DNA of 64,000 nt from Algisphaera agarilytica (GTDB lineage: Bacteria; Planctomycetota; Phycisphaerae; Phycisphaerales; Phycisphaeraceae). The DNA lies in contig NZ_JACHGY010000001.1 in the NCBI RefSeq assembly GCF_014207595.1, forward strand, positions 1,426,001 to 1,490,000. The letters are read 5' to 3'. The position numbers and the translations under genes were made by a program. The notes beneath the pieces are model-generated. The model searched no databases. It saw nothing but the letters and a program-made list of their open reading frames with translations, and was not told the DNA's origin. Shown one piece after another: positions 41,683 to 49,461 of this stretch. Every line of letters begins with the position of its first letter. Position 1 is the first letter of the stretch.

Positions 41683-41760
41683 GATTCCGAGCACGAAGCG
41701 TCAGCGAGTGACGTTTGCACCGATCGTTCGGCCACTCGCTGACGCTTCGTGCTCGGAATC
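41683..41760. repeat. Perfect 28-bp inverted repeat
   Basis: Arms 41683-41710 and 41733-41760 (starting GATTCCGAGCACGAAGCGTC) are exact complements around 22 nt. A degenerate relative lies at 30416-30480. Confidence 0.92.
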
Positions 41761-41769
41761 GGGCTTGTT

Positions 41770-41834
41770 GTAGGTCAGGTCTTCGACCTGACACGAGTTG
41801 AGGTGAATTGCGTCAGGTCGAAGACCTGACCTAC
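41770..41834. repeat. GTAGG...CCTAC palindromic repeat, core variant
   Basis: GTAGGTCAGGTCTTCGACCT and its inverted copy ending AAGACCTGACCTAC. The CATGCC core of the other copies is replaced by TCTTCGACC on both arms, so the two arms changed together. Confidence 0.85.
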
Positions 41835-41849
41835 GAATCCCACCCGCGC

Positions 41850-43133
41850 TCAATCCAACGGATTAATCACCAGCCCCGTCGCGAGCTTGGGGTAGAAGTA
41901 CGTGCTCTTGGGCGGCATCACCTCGTTGGCCCGCGAGACGGCCATCACACTTTCGAGCGGCGTGCCCCGCATCACCACGCCGAGGCGGGCGCCCGCGGGA
42001 TCCTCTTCCGCCGCGAGTTGTTTCATCTCGTCGAGGTCTGCGGTGTATTTGAACGTCACCCCCCCGGCCTCGCCCTCCCCGCCGAAACTCGGCCGCAACA
42101 CACGCTGGATCAGCCACTCGTGCAGCACCGCCACGTCCAGCGTCCGCCACACCTCGGGCTTGTCGGGGAACGCCTCGGCCAACACGTCGCCGTGCGTCTC
42201 CAAACCCACCGTGTCGCCGCTGACCGGGTCGAACAACGCGAACCGCGTCTGCGCGGGGTCGCCGCCGAGCGTGCAGCGGTCGTCCGCCCCGAGGATCGCT
42301 TCGAGCTCCGACCACATGAACTCCTGCAGCCCGCACACCACCCGGTGCGTCGGCAGCACGATCATGCCCGGGTCCTCCGCCGCGACGAGCACGAATAAGC
42401 AGCTGCCCGCCCCCGGAAGATCGGGATGGTCTTTCGCAAACTGCAGCGCGGTCGTGTAGCGGTGGTGGCCGTCGGCGATGAAGACATCGGTTTCGCGGAA
42501 AAACGCGGACAGCGTGTCGAGCGTGGCGGGGTCGTGGACCAGCCAGCAGCGGTGGGCGACGCCGTCGTTGGCGGTGGTGCCGTGGTAGTCGGGGTCGCTT
42601 GACTCGCAGATGTCGTTGAGCAGTTGGACCGCCACCTTCTTCGGGTCGGGGAAGATGCCGAAGATCGGCGAGAGCTGGGCGGAGGTCGCTTCCATCAGCT
42701 TCGTGCGGTCGCCGATGCCGCCCGCGATAGTCATCTCGTGGCGGAAGATGCCGTGGGGCTGGTTGAATTCCTCGACGCCCACCCCCGCGAACAAACCCCG
42801 ACGCCGGACGGTTTGGCCATTGAGTTCGTAGGCCTGTTCGTACACCACCACGCCCGGCTGATCGTCGCGCGTCAGCACCCCGTCGCTGAGCAACTGCCGA
42901 TACAGCGCGCCCGCCTCGGCGTACGCGGCGTCCGGCCCCACGGTCTTGGGCGGCGTCACCGGCAGGTCCACCGCGACGATGTTGTGCGCATCCTTCGCCA
43001 ACAACTCCGCCTTCGGCCCGGCGTCCAGCACGTCGTACGGCGGAGCGATCTTCGAAGAAAGATCGGCCGACCCCGCATCCGCGTTGCCGTCGGCTGCGTA
43101 TCGAACCACATGAAGCGGACTGAGTTTGGGCAT
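41850..43133 (-). CDS. DUF1015 family protein
   Basis: 427 residues, typical DUF1015 length, with GAGGAG upstream. Family blocks visible: IAPPYDVLDAGPKAELLAKD near residue 30, FRHEMTIAGGIGDRTKLMEA, VFIADGHHRYTTALQFAKDH and the C-terminal AVSRANEVMPPKSTYFYPKL. The GHHRY motif resembles the ParB/Srx-like fold of nucleotide-using enzymes such as SerK; a kinase-like role is possible but unproven. It stands alone between two repeat clusters. Confidence 0.92.
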   Translation of the reverse strand: MPKLSPLHVVRYAADGNADAGSADLSSKIAPPYDVLDAGPKAELLAKDAHNIVAVDLPVTPPKTVGPDAAYAEAGALYRQLLSDGVLTRDDQPGVVVYEQAYELNGQTVRRRGLFAGVGVEEFNQPHGIFRHEMTIAGGIGDRTKLMEATSAQLSPIFGIFPDPKKVAVQLLNDICESSDPDYHGTTANDGVAHRCWLVHDPATLDTLSAFFRETDVFIADGHHRYTTALQFAKDHPDLPGAGSCLFVLVAAEDPGMIVLPTHRVVCGLQEFMWSELEAILGADDRCTLGGDPAQTRFALFDPVSGDTVGLETHGDVLAEAFPDKPEVWRTLDVAVLHEWLIQRVLRPSFGGEGEAGGVTFKYTADLDEMKQLAAEEDPAGARLGVVMRGTPLESVMAVSRANEVMPPKSTYFYPKLATGLVINPLD

Positions 43134-43505
43134 GGAAGAAACTCCTCAGGCAAAAGCAAGAAAGGACGCCTGAGCGTAACCCCCTGCAGGTTCCGGAGCG
43201 AATCGGTGATAAGCCGCGACCCGTAGGTCAGGCATGCTTGCCTGACGCAGGTTCTCAGTCACTCGACGTCAGGCAGGCATGCCTGACCTACAAAGCCCCC
43301 TCTCCCGAGGGGAGAGAAGACCAAGGCACACCACCCCGCTTCGTGACGAAAAACCCGCGTGTTTTGCACCACGCCTGCGAGACCCGTGTTCATTAATCCC
43401 AAGACGGAGGATTTGCTGAAATTTCATAATCCCGGCGGCGTCCACCGGCATAGTATCGAGCAAGAGAGACCATCCGTAACCATCACCCCGTGGGGGAACC
43501 AAGCC
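43134..43505. other. Intergenic region with repeats
   Basis: Contains the GTAGG...CCTAC copy at 43223-43291 and a palindrome CCCCCTCTCCCGAGGGGAGAG (43297-43317, given here as two halves CCCCTCTCCC/GAGGGGAGAG). The remainder shows no convincing gene. Confidence 0.5.
43223..43291. repeat. GTAGG...CCTAC palindromic repeat, copy 3
   Basis: GTAGGTCAGGCATGCTTGCC and its inverted partner ending GGCATGCCTGACCTAC, around about 22 nt. Confidence 0.88.
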
Positions 43506-43676
43506 TTGAACACGACCGAACTACCCAAGCAAACCACGCCGCAACGACTCCGCGCCCTGATCGGCCGACTCCGTGCCAAGCAGCTCGATCTCGCCCAACG
43601 CGGCAAGACCCGGACGTCCGCCCTCTACGCCCAGCGTGCCCAACGTGCTCGCCAAGCGTTGGCGTTGGCGGCCTGA
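43506..43676 (+). CDS. Small basic helical protein (possible)
   Basis: 56 residues from TTG at 43506 after GGGGGAACC. The sequence (LPKQTTPQRLRALIGRLRAK, QRAQRARQALALAA) is Arg-rich and helical, as in small nucleic-acid-binding proteins. The open frame runs further upstream to 43359, but that part has different composition. Codon use fits the genome. Start and reality are uncertain. Confidence 0.45.
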   Translation: MNTTELPKQTTPQRLRALIGRLRAKQLDLAQRGKTRTSALYAQRAQRARQALALAA

Positions 43677-43724
43677 ATCCAAGACGCCAAACCCGTGACC
43701 AAAGTGCAAGCGTTGGCGATGCCT

Positions 43725-43845
43725 TGAACTCCTCCCCCTTGAGGGGGAGGCCGGGTGGGGGTGCCGAGCATTCTCAAACGCCCCAGCCCTTTGAACACAC
43801 GGCACCCTCCCCTCACCCCTCCCTCAAGGGAGGGGAATCCATCCA
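43725..43845. repeat. CTCCCCCTTGAGGGGGAG palindromic pair
   Basis: Two related C/G-rich palindromes (CTCCCCCTTGAGGGGGAG near 43735 and CCTCCCTCAAGGGAGG near 43820) lie in inverted arrangement in the 221-nt gap before aroDE. No gene seen here. Confidence 0.65.
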
Positions 43846-43883
43846 TCAAACATGTTGAGGAGATGGCCACCGCGGCCACCCGC

Positions 43884-43889
43884 TATCCT
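43884..43889 (+). promoter_or_regulatory. -10-like TATCCT, 8 nt before aroDE
   Basis: TATCCT, eight bases, ATG; no Shine-Dalgarno site. Confidence 0.45.
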
Positions 43890-43897
43890 GTGTCGCG

Positions 43898-45499
43898 ATG
43901 ACCCGCCTCACCGTCCCGATCACTGTCCACGACCGCCCTTCCGCCCTGGCCGACGCCGCCCGCGCCGCCGAGATGGGGGCCGACCTGGTGGAATACCGCG
44001 TCGATACGTTCTGCCCGCCGGAGGTGGACGTGGTGGAGGTGCAGAAACTGGTCGCCGAGTCGCCGCTGCCCTGCATCGTGACCTGTCGGCCGACCTGGGA
44101 AGGCGGGGCCTACGACGGCGACGATATGCATCGGCTGGACCTCATCGAGGCCGTCGGGAACGGGTTGGACGGCGTCACGCCCGCTTACCTCGACGTCGAA
44201 CTCAAAGCCTACGAGTCCTCGGCCGAGCTCCGCGAGAAACTCGGGCTCGTGGTCGACCACAACAATCAGTCTCGGCCGGACGTGTCGACGGGGTTGATCC
44301 TGTCCTCGCACGACTTTGTCACCCAGCCCGCGGACCTGGACCGCAAGCTCATGGCCATGGCCGAGGCCGAGGCGTGCCGGGTGATCAAGCTCGCCTGGCG
44401 GGCGCGCTCGCTGCGTGACAACCTCGAAGCGTTTGAGATCGTCCGCCGAAAGCTCAAGCCGACGATCGCGCTGTGCATGGGCGACGAAGGCTTGGCGTCC
44501 CGCGTGCTGGCGAAGAAGTTCGGGGCATTGCTGACGTTCGCGGCGCTCGATCCCGCGCAAGGCACCGCGCCGGGGCAGCCGACGGTGCGCGATCTCAAGG
44601 AACTCTACCGCTGGGACGCGATCCGCGAGGACACCGCGGTCTACGGCGTGATCGGCTACCCCGTGGGGCACTCAATGTCGCCCGCCTTCCACAACGCCGG
44701 GTTCGACGAGACGGGGTACAACGGCGTGTACCTGCCCATGCCCATCCCGCCGGAGTACGATCACTTCAAGGCGACCGTTTTGTCGTGGCTCGAGTACGAA
44801 CCGCTGCACTTCCGCGGCGCTTCGGTGACGATCCCGCACAAAGCGAACCTCTTGCGCTTCGTCGAAGAGCAAGGCGGCGAGATCGAGCCGCTCGCCGCAA
44901 CAATCGGCGCGGCCAACACGCTGACCAAGCGCGACGACGGCAGCTTGTACGCCAGCAACACCGACTACGCCGCCCTGCTCGACGCGGTGTGCGACGCGTT
45001 GTCGATCGGGCGGGACCAGCTTGCGGGTAAGACGCTTGGCGTCCTCGGCGCGGGTGGCGCCGCGCGGGCCGCGGTCGCGGCGTTTGCGCAGTACGGCTGC
45101 AAAGTCACGGTCTACAACCGCACCCTCGACAAAGCCCAAGCGCTGGCCGAGCAGTTCGACGCGACCGCCAAGCCGATGGACGAGCTTGGCGAAACGTCCT
45201 ACGACATCCTGATCAACTGCACGCCGCTGGGCATGTTCCCCCAGACCGACGCCACCCCCCTGCCCCCGGAGAAACAAAGCATCCTCGGCCCGGGCGTCGT
45301 CGTGTTCGACACGATCTACAACCCACTCGAAACCATCCTGCTGCGCGACGCCAAAGCCACGGGCTGCCTGACAATCAATGGCGCGGAGATGTTCGTGCGA
45401 CAAGGCGCAGCCCAGTTCGAACTGTGGACAAAGCAGACCCCGCCGCTGGAGGTGTTCCGACAAGTTCTGCTGGAAAAACTTTCTGCCGGCGAGGAATAG
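43898..45499 (+). CDS. aroDE: Bifunctional 3-dehydroquinate dehydratase / shikimate dehydrogenase
   Basis: 533 residues. Residues 1-240 are type I dehydroquinase: LVEYRVDTFCPPEVD, catalytic His in LILSSHDFVTQPADL, and Schiff-base Lys in ACRVIKLAWRARSL. Residues about 247-533 are shikimate dehydrogenase: VIGYPVGHSMSPAFHNAGFD, GASVTIPHKANLL, the NADP loop GVLGAGGAARAAVAAFAQYG with VYNRTLDKA, and INCTPLGMFPQ. The fusion performs steps 3 and 4 of the chorismate pathway and is known from plants, chlamydiae and planctomycetes. No other aro gene is adjacent. An inverted-array repeat follows. Confidence 0.96.
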   Translation: MTRLTVPITVHDRPSALADAARAAEMGADLVEYRVDTFCPPEVDVVEVQKLVAESPLPCIVTCRPTWEGGAYDGDDMHRLDLIEAVGNGLDGVTPAYLDVELKAYESSAELREKLGLVVDHNNQSRPDVSTGLILSSHDFVTQPADLDRKLMAMAEAEACRVIKLAWRARSLRDNLEAFEIVRRKLKPTIALCMGDEGLASRVLAKKFGALLTFAALDPAQGTAPGQPTVRDLKELYRWDAIREDTAVYGVIGYPVGHSMSPAFHNAGFDETGYNGVYLPMPIPPEYDHFKATVLSWLEYEPLHFRGASVTIPHKANLLRFVEEQGGEIEPLAATIGAANTLTKRDDGSLYASNTDYAALLDAVCDALSIGRDQLAGKTLGVLGAGGAARAAVAAFAQYGCKVTVYNRTLDKAQALAEQFDATAKPMDELGETSYDILINCTPLGMFPQTDATPLPPEKQSILGPGVVVFDTIYNPLETILLRDAKATGCLTINGAEMFVRQGAAQFELWTKQTPPLEVFRQVLLEKLSAGEE

Positions 45500-45506
45500 A
45501 GCCAAG

Positions 45507-45684
45507 GCAGCGCTTCGCTTATCACGGAGCGCGCGGAGGCGCAAAGGCGCGGAGAAGAAAACCGGAAATTAGTTTTCAATCCTACCCCTAGATCGCAATC
45601 ATTTTTATTTTTTCGTTTCATGGTATTCATGCCTTCCTCCACGTCTCCGTGCCTCCGCGCTCTCCGTGATAAGCGAAGCGCTGC
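45507..45684. repeat. Inverted-array repeat F (8-nt period)
   Basis: The left arm (45507-45556) reads GCAGCGCTTCGCTTATCACG then CGGAGGCG-CAAAGGCG-CGGAG octads; the right arm (45633-45684) holds CCTCCACG-TCTCCGTG-CCTCCGCG octads and ends GATAAGCGAAGCGCTGC. The centre is AT-rich (45570-45630). A single degenerate arm with the same octads lies near 47690-47722. Confidence 0.88.
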
Positions 45685-45708
45685 ATTAAACATCCCCAGA
45701 AACCAACC

Positions 45709-46632
45709 ATGAAAACCACCACCCTCGGCCGAACGGGCCTTGAAGTTTCGATCGCCGGGCTGGGATGCGGCGGGCACTCGCGCCTCGGCATCTCCTACGG
45801 CAAAGACTTTGACCACGCGGTCGGCGTCCTCCGCCGCGCGATCGAGCTGGGCGTCAACTTCATCGACACCGCGACCAACTACCAGACCGAGCCCCACGTC
45901 GCCCGCGCTATCGCCGAGGTGCCGCGCGACTCGGTCGTGATCTCTTCCAAGTGCGGCGTCGCCGACGAGCAGGGCCTACTCACCGGCGACGCCTACGTCG
46001 CCAAACTCGAAGCCAGCCTCCAACGACTCGAAACCGACTACGTCGACATCTACCACCTCCACGGCCTGCAGCCCACGCACTGCGACCACGCGCTGCAAGA
46101 GATCGTCCCCGCCCTGCAACGCGCGAAGGAACAGGGCAAGCTGCGCCACCTCGCCGTGAGCGAAGCGTTCGAGACCGACCGCGGGCACAAGACCCTGAAG
46201 CGCGTGCTGGACGCCGACGTGTTCGACGTGATGATGGTGGGGTTCAACCCGCTCAACCCCTCGGCCCGCCGCGACGTGTTTCCCGCCACCCTAAAGCAAG
46301 GCGTGGGCACGCTCGGCATGTTTGCCGTCCGCCAAGCACTCACGCGACCTGAACGCCTGCGCGAAGTGGTCGCCGAGCTGATCGAAGCGGGGAAGATCGA
46401 CCCGCAGACCGTCGACCACGACGACCCGCTGGGCTTCCTCGGCGATGTCACCGACGCGGGCTACCGCTTCTCCGCCCACGAACCCGGGCTCGACGTCGTG
46501 CTCTTCGGCACAGGCAACCCCGAGCACCTCGAAACCAATCTCCAGTCCATCAACGCCGACCCGCTTCCGGCCGAGCAGCACGCGAAATTGACCGAGTTGT
46601 TTGGGCAGCTCGACACGCACTCGGGGAATTGA
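45709..46632 (+). CDS. Aldo/keto reductase
   Basis: 307 residues. TIM-barrel NADPH-dependent oxidoreductase. Catalytic residues fit the family: Asp and Tyr in GVNFIDTATNYQTEPHVARA, Lys in VVISSKCGVAD, His in DIYHLHGLQPTHC. The cofactor-binding end (DVVLFGTGNPEHLETNLQSI) is typical of the D-threo-aldose dehydrogenase-like branch. The N-terminus MKTTTLGRTGLEVSIAGLGC is the family start. Substrate unknown. It lies just after repeat F. Confidence 0.93.
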   Translation: MKTTTLGRTGLEVSIAGLGCGGHSRLGISYGKDFDHAVGVLRRAIELGVNFIDTATNYQTEPHVARAIAEVPRDSVVISSKCGVADEQGLLTGDAYVAKLEASLQRLETDYVDIYHLHGLQPTHCDHALQEIVPALQRAKEQGKLRHLAVSEAFETDRGHKTLKRVLDADVFDVMMVGFNPLNPSARRDVFPATLKQGVGTLGMFAVRQALTRPERLREVVAELIEAGKIDPQTVDHDDPLGFLGDVTDAGYRFSAHEPGLDVVLFGTGNPEHLETNLQSINADPLPAEQHAKLTELFGQLDTHSGN

Positions 46633-46645
46633 ACCTGCCGAGCAC

Positions 46646-46673
46646 ACGGCGATCTGCGATCGCCCGCTAAACG
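46646..46673. repeat. GGCGATC...GATCGCC palindrome, single copy
   Basis: ACGGCGATCTGCGATCGCCC followed by GCTAAACG. Other single copy at 47643-47670; paired copies lie inside repeats A and C. Confidence 0.8.
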
Positions 46674-46681
46674 ACGCGGGG

Positions 46682-47605
46682 TTACGGCCGGGCGATAACG
46701 CGCTGCCGCAGCAGCGAACACGTCGCGGCTTCGCGCAGCGGCAGGTCGTTTTTCATCAGCGCCGCTTCGATCCCCGCGGTGTTGTGCAGGCGCTGGTCGT
46801 AAGCGACGACGATCGAGTCGTCGCCGGGCTGGAGGAAGGTGGTTTCGCCGAGCTCGGTGTAGCGGGTGGCGCCGATGCTGATGACCGCGCGGTGGGGGTG
46901 GCCCGCCACGGCGAGCCATTGCGCGAGGTCTTCGAGCGGGCCTTCGTCTTGCTGGGTGTTGAAGCGTTCGATGAGCCAGTCGAGCAGCTGCTGATACATG
47001 TAGCCGTAGCCGTCGGGCCCGGCGACGGGTGAGTCTTCGCCGTAGGTGTGCAGCTCGCCGTCGCGGAGCAGGTAACACGCCACGCGGAAGTGCTGGAGGA
47101 TGCCGGCCTCGTCGAAGGAATCGAGAAGCAGCCATTGGTCGGACGCGAGGCCCTTGGTGTTGGGGCCCCAGTTCTTCTTCTGGCTGATCTTGGTCGCATC
47201 CGGGCGGCGGGTGGAGCAGTCGTTGTAGGCGGCGCAGTGGGTTGGGCGGATGGCGGTGACTTGCTGGGCGTCGTCGTAGCTCAGTTCGCAGAGCAACGCG
47301 AGCTCGGGTTCGATCTGGAGGTTGGCGGCCTGGCCCTGGATATCGCCGGGGTGTTCGATGGTGTCGGGGGAGAGGGGGAAGGTGTGGAGGAAGTGGGATC
47401 CGGGGCTTTGTCGCTGCGCTCCGCAGCCCTCGGCTTGGGGGGTAGGGTTGTCCTGGGCTTGGGGGACGTAGAAGGGGAAGACGCCTTTGGGGGCGCCGGC
47501 GGCGGCTTGGATGTTGACGAAGTCCGAGGCTTCGCCGGCCTGTTCGAGGTGGCCGGTGAAGTTGCCCGCGACGCCGAAGCCGATGAGGGTCTGCAGATCG
47601 ATCAT
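46682..47605 (-). CDS. DUF5718 family protein
   Basis: 307 residues. The N-terminus LIGFGVAGNFTGHLEQAGEA then KGVFPFYVP is, from memory, characteristic of DUF5718. Other blocks: LALLCELSYDD, TKISQKKNWGPNTKGLASDQ and AVISIGATRYTELGETTFLQ. The pattern of conserved Glu, Lys and Asp suggests an enzyme, possibly of the fumarylacetoacetase-like fold, but no activity is known. Residues about 58-75 (AEGCGAQRQSPGSHF) look like an extra loop coded by palindrome-like DNA (47402-47432). TATCTT lies 6 nt before the ATG. Confidence 0.85.
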   Translation of the reverse strand: MIDLQTLIGFGVAGNFTGHLEQAGEASDFVNIQAAAGAPKGVFPFYVPQAQDNPTPQAEGCGAQRQSPGSHFLHTFPLSPDTIEHPGDIQGQAANLQIEPELALLCELSYDDAQQVTAIRPTHCAAYNDCSTRRPDATKISQKKNWGPNTKGLASDQWLLLDSFDEAGILQHFRVACYLLRDGELHTYGEDSPVAGPDGYGYMYQQLLDWLIERFNTQQDEGPLEDLAQWLAVAGHPHRAVISIGATRYTELGETTFLQPGDDSIVVAYDQRLHNTAGIEAALMKNDLPLREAATCSLLRQRVIARP

Positions 47606-47611
47606 TCAGGG

Positions 47612-47617
47612 AAGATA
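47612..47617 (-). promoter_or_regulatory. -10-like TATCTT, 6 nt before the DUF5718 gene
   Basis: Minus strand: TATCTT, six bases, ATG; no Shine-Dalgarno site. Confidence 0.5.
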
Positions 47618-47642
47618 GCGGGTTTGATTGCGCGGTGTGGAC

Positions 47643-47670
47643 ATGGCGATCTGCGATCGCCCGCAAAACG
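47643..47670. repeat. GGCGATC...GATCGCC palindrome, single copy
   Basis: ATGGCGATCTGCGATCGCCC followed by GCAAAACG, upstream of the DUF5718 gene. A remnant octad arm (GCTTCTGCGTCTCTGCG) follows near 47690. Confidence 0.75.
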
Positions 47671-47739
47671 AAACACAAAACGTCATGGCCGCGCTTCTGC
47701 GTCTCTGCGCCCTCCGCGATCAATGAAGCGCCGCCTTGG

Positions 47740-48153
47740 TCACACCCGCGACGCAAACGCGCCGACGTGGTGACGGATCACCGGGTCGCCCTGCTCGGGG
47801 AACTCCACGGCGATGACATCGAAACGGAACGGCCGATCGGTCAATCGATAGCGACGCGCGAGCTGCGCGGTCAGCGCCACGATCTTGCGTTGCTTGGCGG
47901 GCGTGACGTGCAGCTCGGGCGGGAAGCGTTCGTTGGCGGAGCCGGCTTTCACTTCAACCACCACTACCGTTCGGCCGTCGGGCGCGAGCGCCAGCAGGTC
48001 GATCTCGCCAAATCGGTTTCGCAGGTTGCGCGCAAGCACGCGGTAGCCGTGTTTCTTGAGGTGTTGGGCCGCGAGATGTTCGCCGGCTCGGCCACGTCGG
48101 CGGTGGGCACCGCGCATCGGGGCGACGAACAGGTGCGCGAATCTTTGAAACAT
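47740..48153 (-). CDS. YraN/UPF0102 endonuclease-like protein
   Basis: 137 residues. PD-(D/E)xK-type nuclease fold: RGRAGEHLAAQHLKKHGYRV, FGEIDLLALAPDGRTVVVVE and VKAGSANERFPPELHVTPAK supply Glu, Asp and the E-x-K pair. UPF0102 proteins are predicted Holliday-junction-resolvase-related. The gene starts 41 nt after the SurA-like gene on the same strand, so they may be co-transcribed. The N-terminus has about 20 extra residues (FQRFAHLFVAPMRGAHRR). Confidence 0.9.
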   Translation of the reverse strand: MFQRFAHLFVAPMRGAHRRRGRAGEHLAAQHLKKHGYRVLARNLRNRFGEIDLLALAPDGRTVVVVEVKAGSANERFPPELHVTPAKQRKIVALTAQLARRYRLTDRPFRFDVIAVEFPEQGDPVIRHHVGAFASRV

Positions 48154-48193
48154 GGAGTACCCCAGAAGATGTGCCGACGCGGGAAACGTGTTG

Positions 48194-49318
48194 TCACTGA
48201 GAGGCGTAGCGTGCCACCGCGATTTCCAATACCGCTTCGGTCATGCGCTGCTCGTCGGTGAAGCTGGCACCGCGGCGCAGCTTTTCGCCGAGCTCGAGTT
48301 GGAGTTGGCGTTCTTGCTGGGTGCGCAGGGCACGTTCGATGTCGACCTGTGCTTCAAAGAGCGTGCGGGTCTCGGGCCGATCGAGCGAGGCGATGTAGAT
48401 GAACCAGTCCTGGCCGCGGTTGGGCAGCGGGCCGACCCACTCCCCCGCTTCAAGGGGTTGGATCGCCTCGTTGATATTGGCCTCGAACATGTCGTCGCCT
48501 TCGAGCGCGAGTTTCATGTCGCCGCCGCGGAAGGCGTTGCGGTCGTCGAGGGCGAGTTCGCTGAACGGCACGCCCGCTTCGAGTTGTTCGGTGAACCACT
48601 CGCTGTCGGGCGGGCTGGCGGAGTAGATCAAGTTGACTTCGCGTTTGGGCGGCGGGTTGAACGTTTCGTAGTTGTCGCGGTAGAAGCGTTCGATGTCGCG
48701 GCGGGTGACGTTAATCAACGGCCGGAGGTTGCGCTCGAGGTAGGTGCTGATGGTGATCTGGGTACGGATGTCGCGGAGGTTTTCCTGGAGCGTCTTGCCG
48801 GTCTGCTCGAGGATCTGCCGTTCGGCCAGTGCGAGCGAGCCCTGGCCGTAGCGGCGCATCAGTTCTTCGCGTCGGCTGGCGACGAAGAGTTCCAGGCCCC
48901 CGCGCTGGGCGGGGCTGAGGCTGCGGTTGGCTTCGTCTTGGATCAGTGCGTCCTGAACCAGACCCCGCACCTGCTCGAAGATCAGTGCCGTCGCTTGATC
49001 GCGGAACGACCGCGCGGGCAGGCGACGGCCGAGGCTGGCGAGTTGTTCTTCCATGCCCGAGAGCACGTGGTGGGCGTAGATGGGTTGGCCGGCGATCTGG
49101 CCGACCATCGCCTCGACCGGCGGGATGGGTTCTTCGTCGGCTTGCGGTTCATCCACCTCGGTGAGCGATTCACGAGCCGCCGGGGCCGGCTCGGTGCGCA
49201 CGATGTCGGGGACGCGCGGAGTCTCGGGGTTCTTGCTCTGGCAGCCGAGCACGATGCTGCAAACGCCCGCCAGGACCGCCCAGCGCCAAGCTCTAGGATT
49301 TAAAGCGATGCTCAACAT
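48194..49318 (-). CDS. SurA/PrsA-like peptidyl-prolyl isomerase lipoprotein
   Basis: 374 residues. The lipobox SIVLGC makes Cys26 the lipid anchor. An N-terminal SurA-like helical chaperone region (GQIAGQPIYAHHVLSGMEEQ, ALIQDEANR) is followed by INVTRRDIERFYRDNYETFN, the usual entry to the parvulin domain (about 230-325), and a C-terminal helix. The domain is weak: the His and GGDMKLALEGDDMFEANINE segment resembles parvulin GGDLGWF only loosely, so it may be a chaperone without isomerase activity. TATGCT lies 6 nt before the ATG. Confidence 0.85.
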   Translation of the reverse strand: MLSIALNPRAWRWAVLAGVCSIVLGCQSKNPETPRVPDIVRTEPAPAARESLTEVDEPQADEEPIPPVEAMVGQIAGQPIYAHHVLSGMEEQLASLGRRLPARSFRDQATALIFEQVRGLVQDALIQDEANRSLSPAQRGGLELFVASRREELMRRYGQGSLALAERQILEQTGKTLQENLRDIRTQITISTYLERNLRPLINVTRRDIERFYRDNYETFNPPPKREVNLIYSASPPDSEWFTEQLEAGVPFSELALDDRNAFRGGDMKLALEGDDMFEANINEAIQPLEAGEWVGPLPNRGQDWFIYIASLDRPETRTLFEAQVDIERALRTQQERQLQLELGEKLRRGASFTDEQRMTEAVLEIAVARYASQ

Positions 49319-49324
49319 GGGGAT

Positions 49325-49330
49325 AGCATA
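49325..49330 (-). promoter_or_regulatory. -10-like TATGCT, 6 nt before the SurA-like gene
   Basis: Minus strand: TATGCT, six bases, ATG; no Shine-Dalgarno site. Confidence 0.5.
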
Positions 49331-49403
49331 CCGGGCTGAGGGGCGGGAGGCGGCCCGGGCCGAGGCTGGCCCGAGACTAGGGTGAACACCCGAGGTGGGG
49401 GCA

Positions 49404-49461
49404 CAAAAAAAGCGACGAGTGGGCCGAAGCCCAACTCGCCGCCTTCCGGGGGCAATGTTGA
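49404..49461 (-). ncRNA. Candidate small RNA with own promoter and terminator
   Basis: A -10-like TATACT (49469-49474, minus) is followed by about 58 nt that end in a terminator hairpin (GCGGCGAGTTGGGC-TTCG-GCCCACTCGTCGC) and seven T (49404-49411). No open frame of useful length lies in it, and the nearest upstream minus-strand gene is absent, so the terminator needs another source. The class is unknown. Confidence 0.45.
49405..49443 (-). terminator. Terminator, minus strand, with no upstream coding gene
   Basis: A 13-bp stem with one bulge and a TTCG loop, then a T-tract. It lies after the start of the SurA-like gene, so it would stop transcription coming from 49461-49700. Confidence 0.8.

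Noticed and set aside
43269-43502. 77-codon minus-strand open frame
   Set aside because: Covers a palindromic repeat and part of the small plus-strand gene; codon use not convincing.
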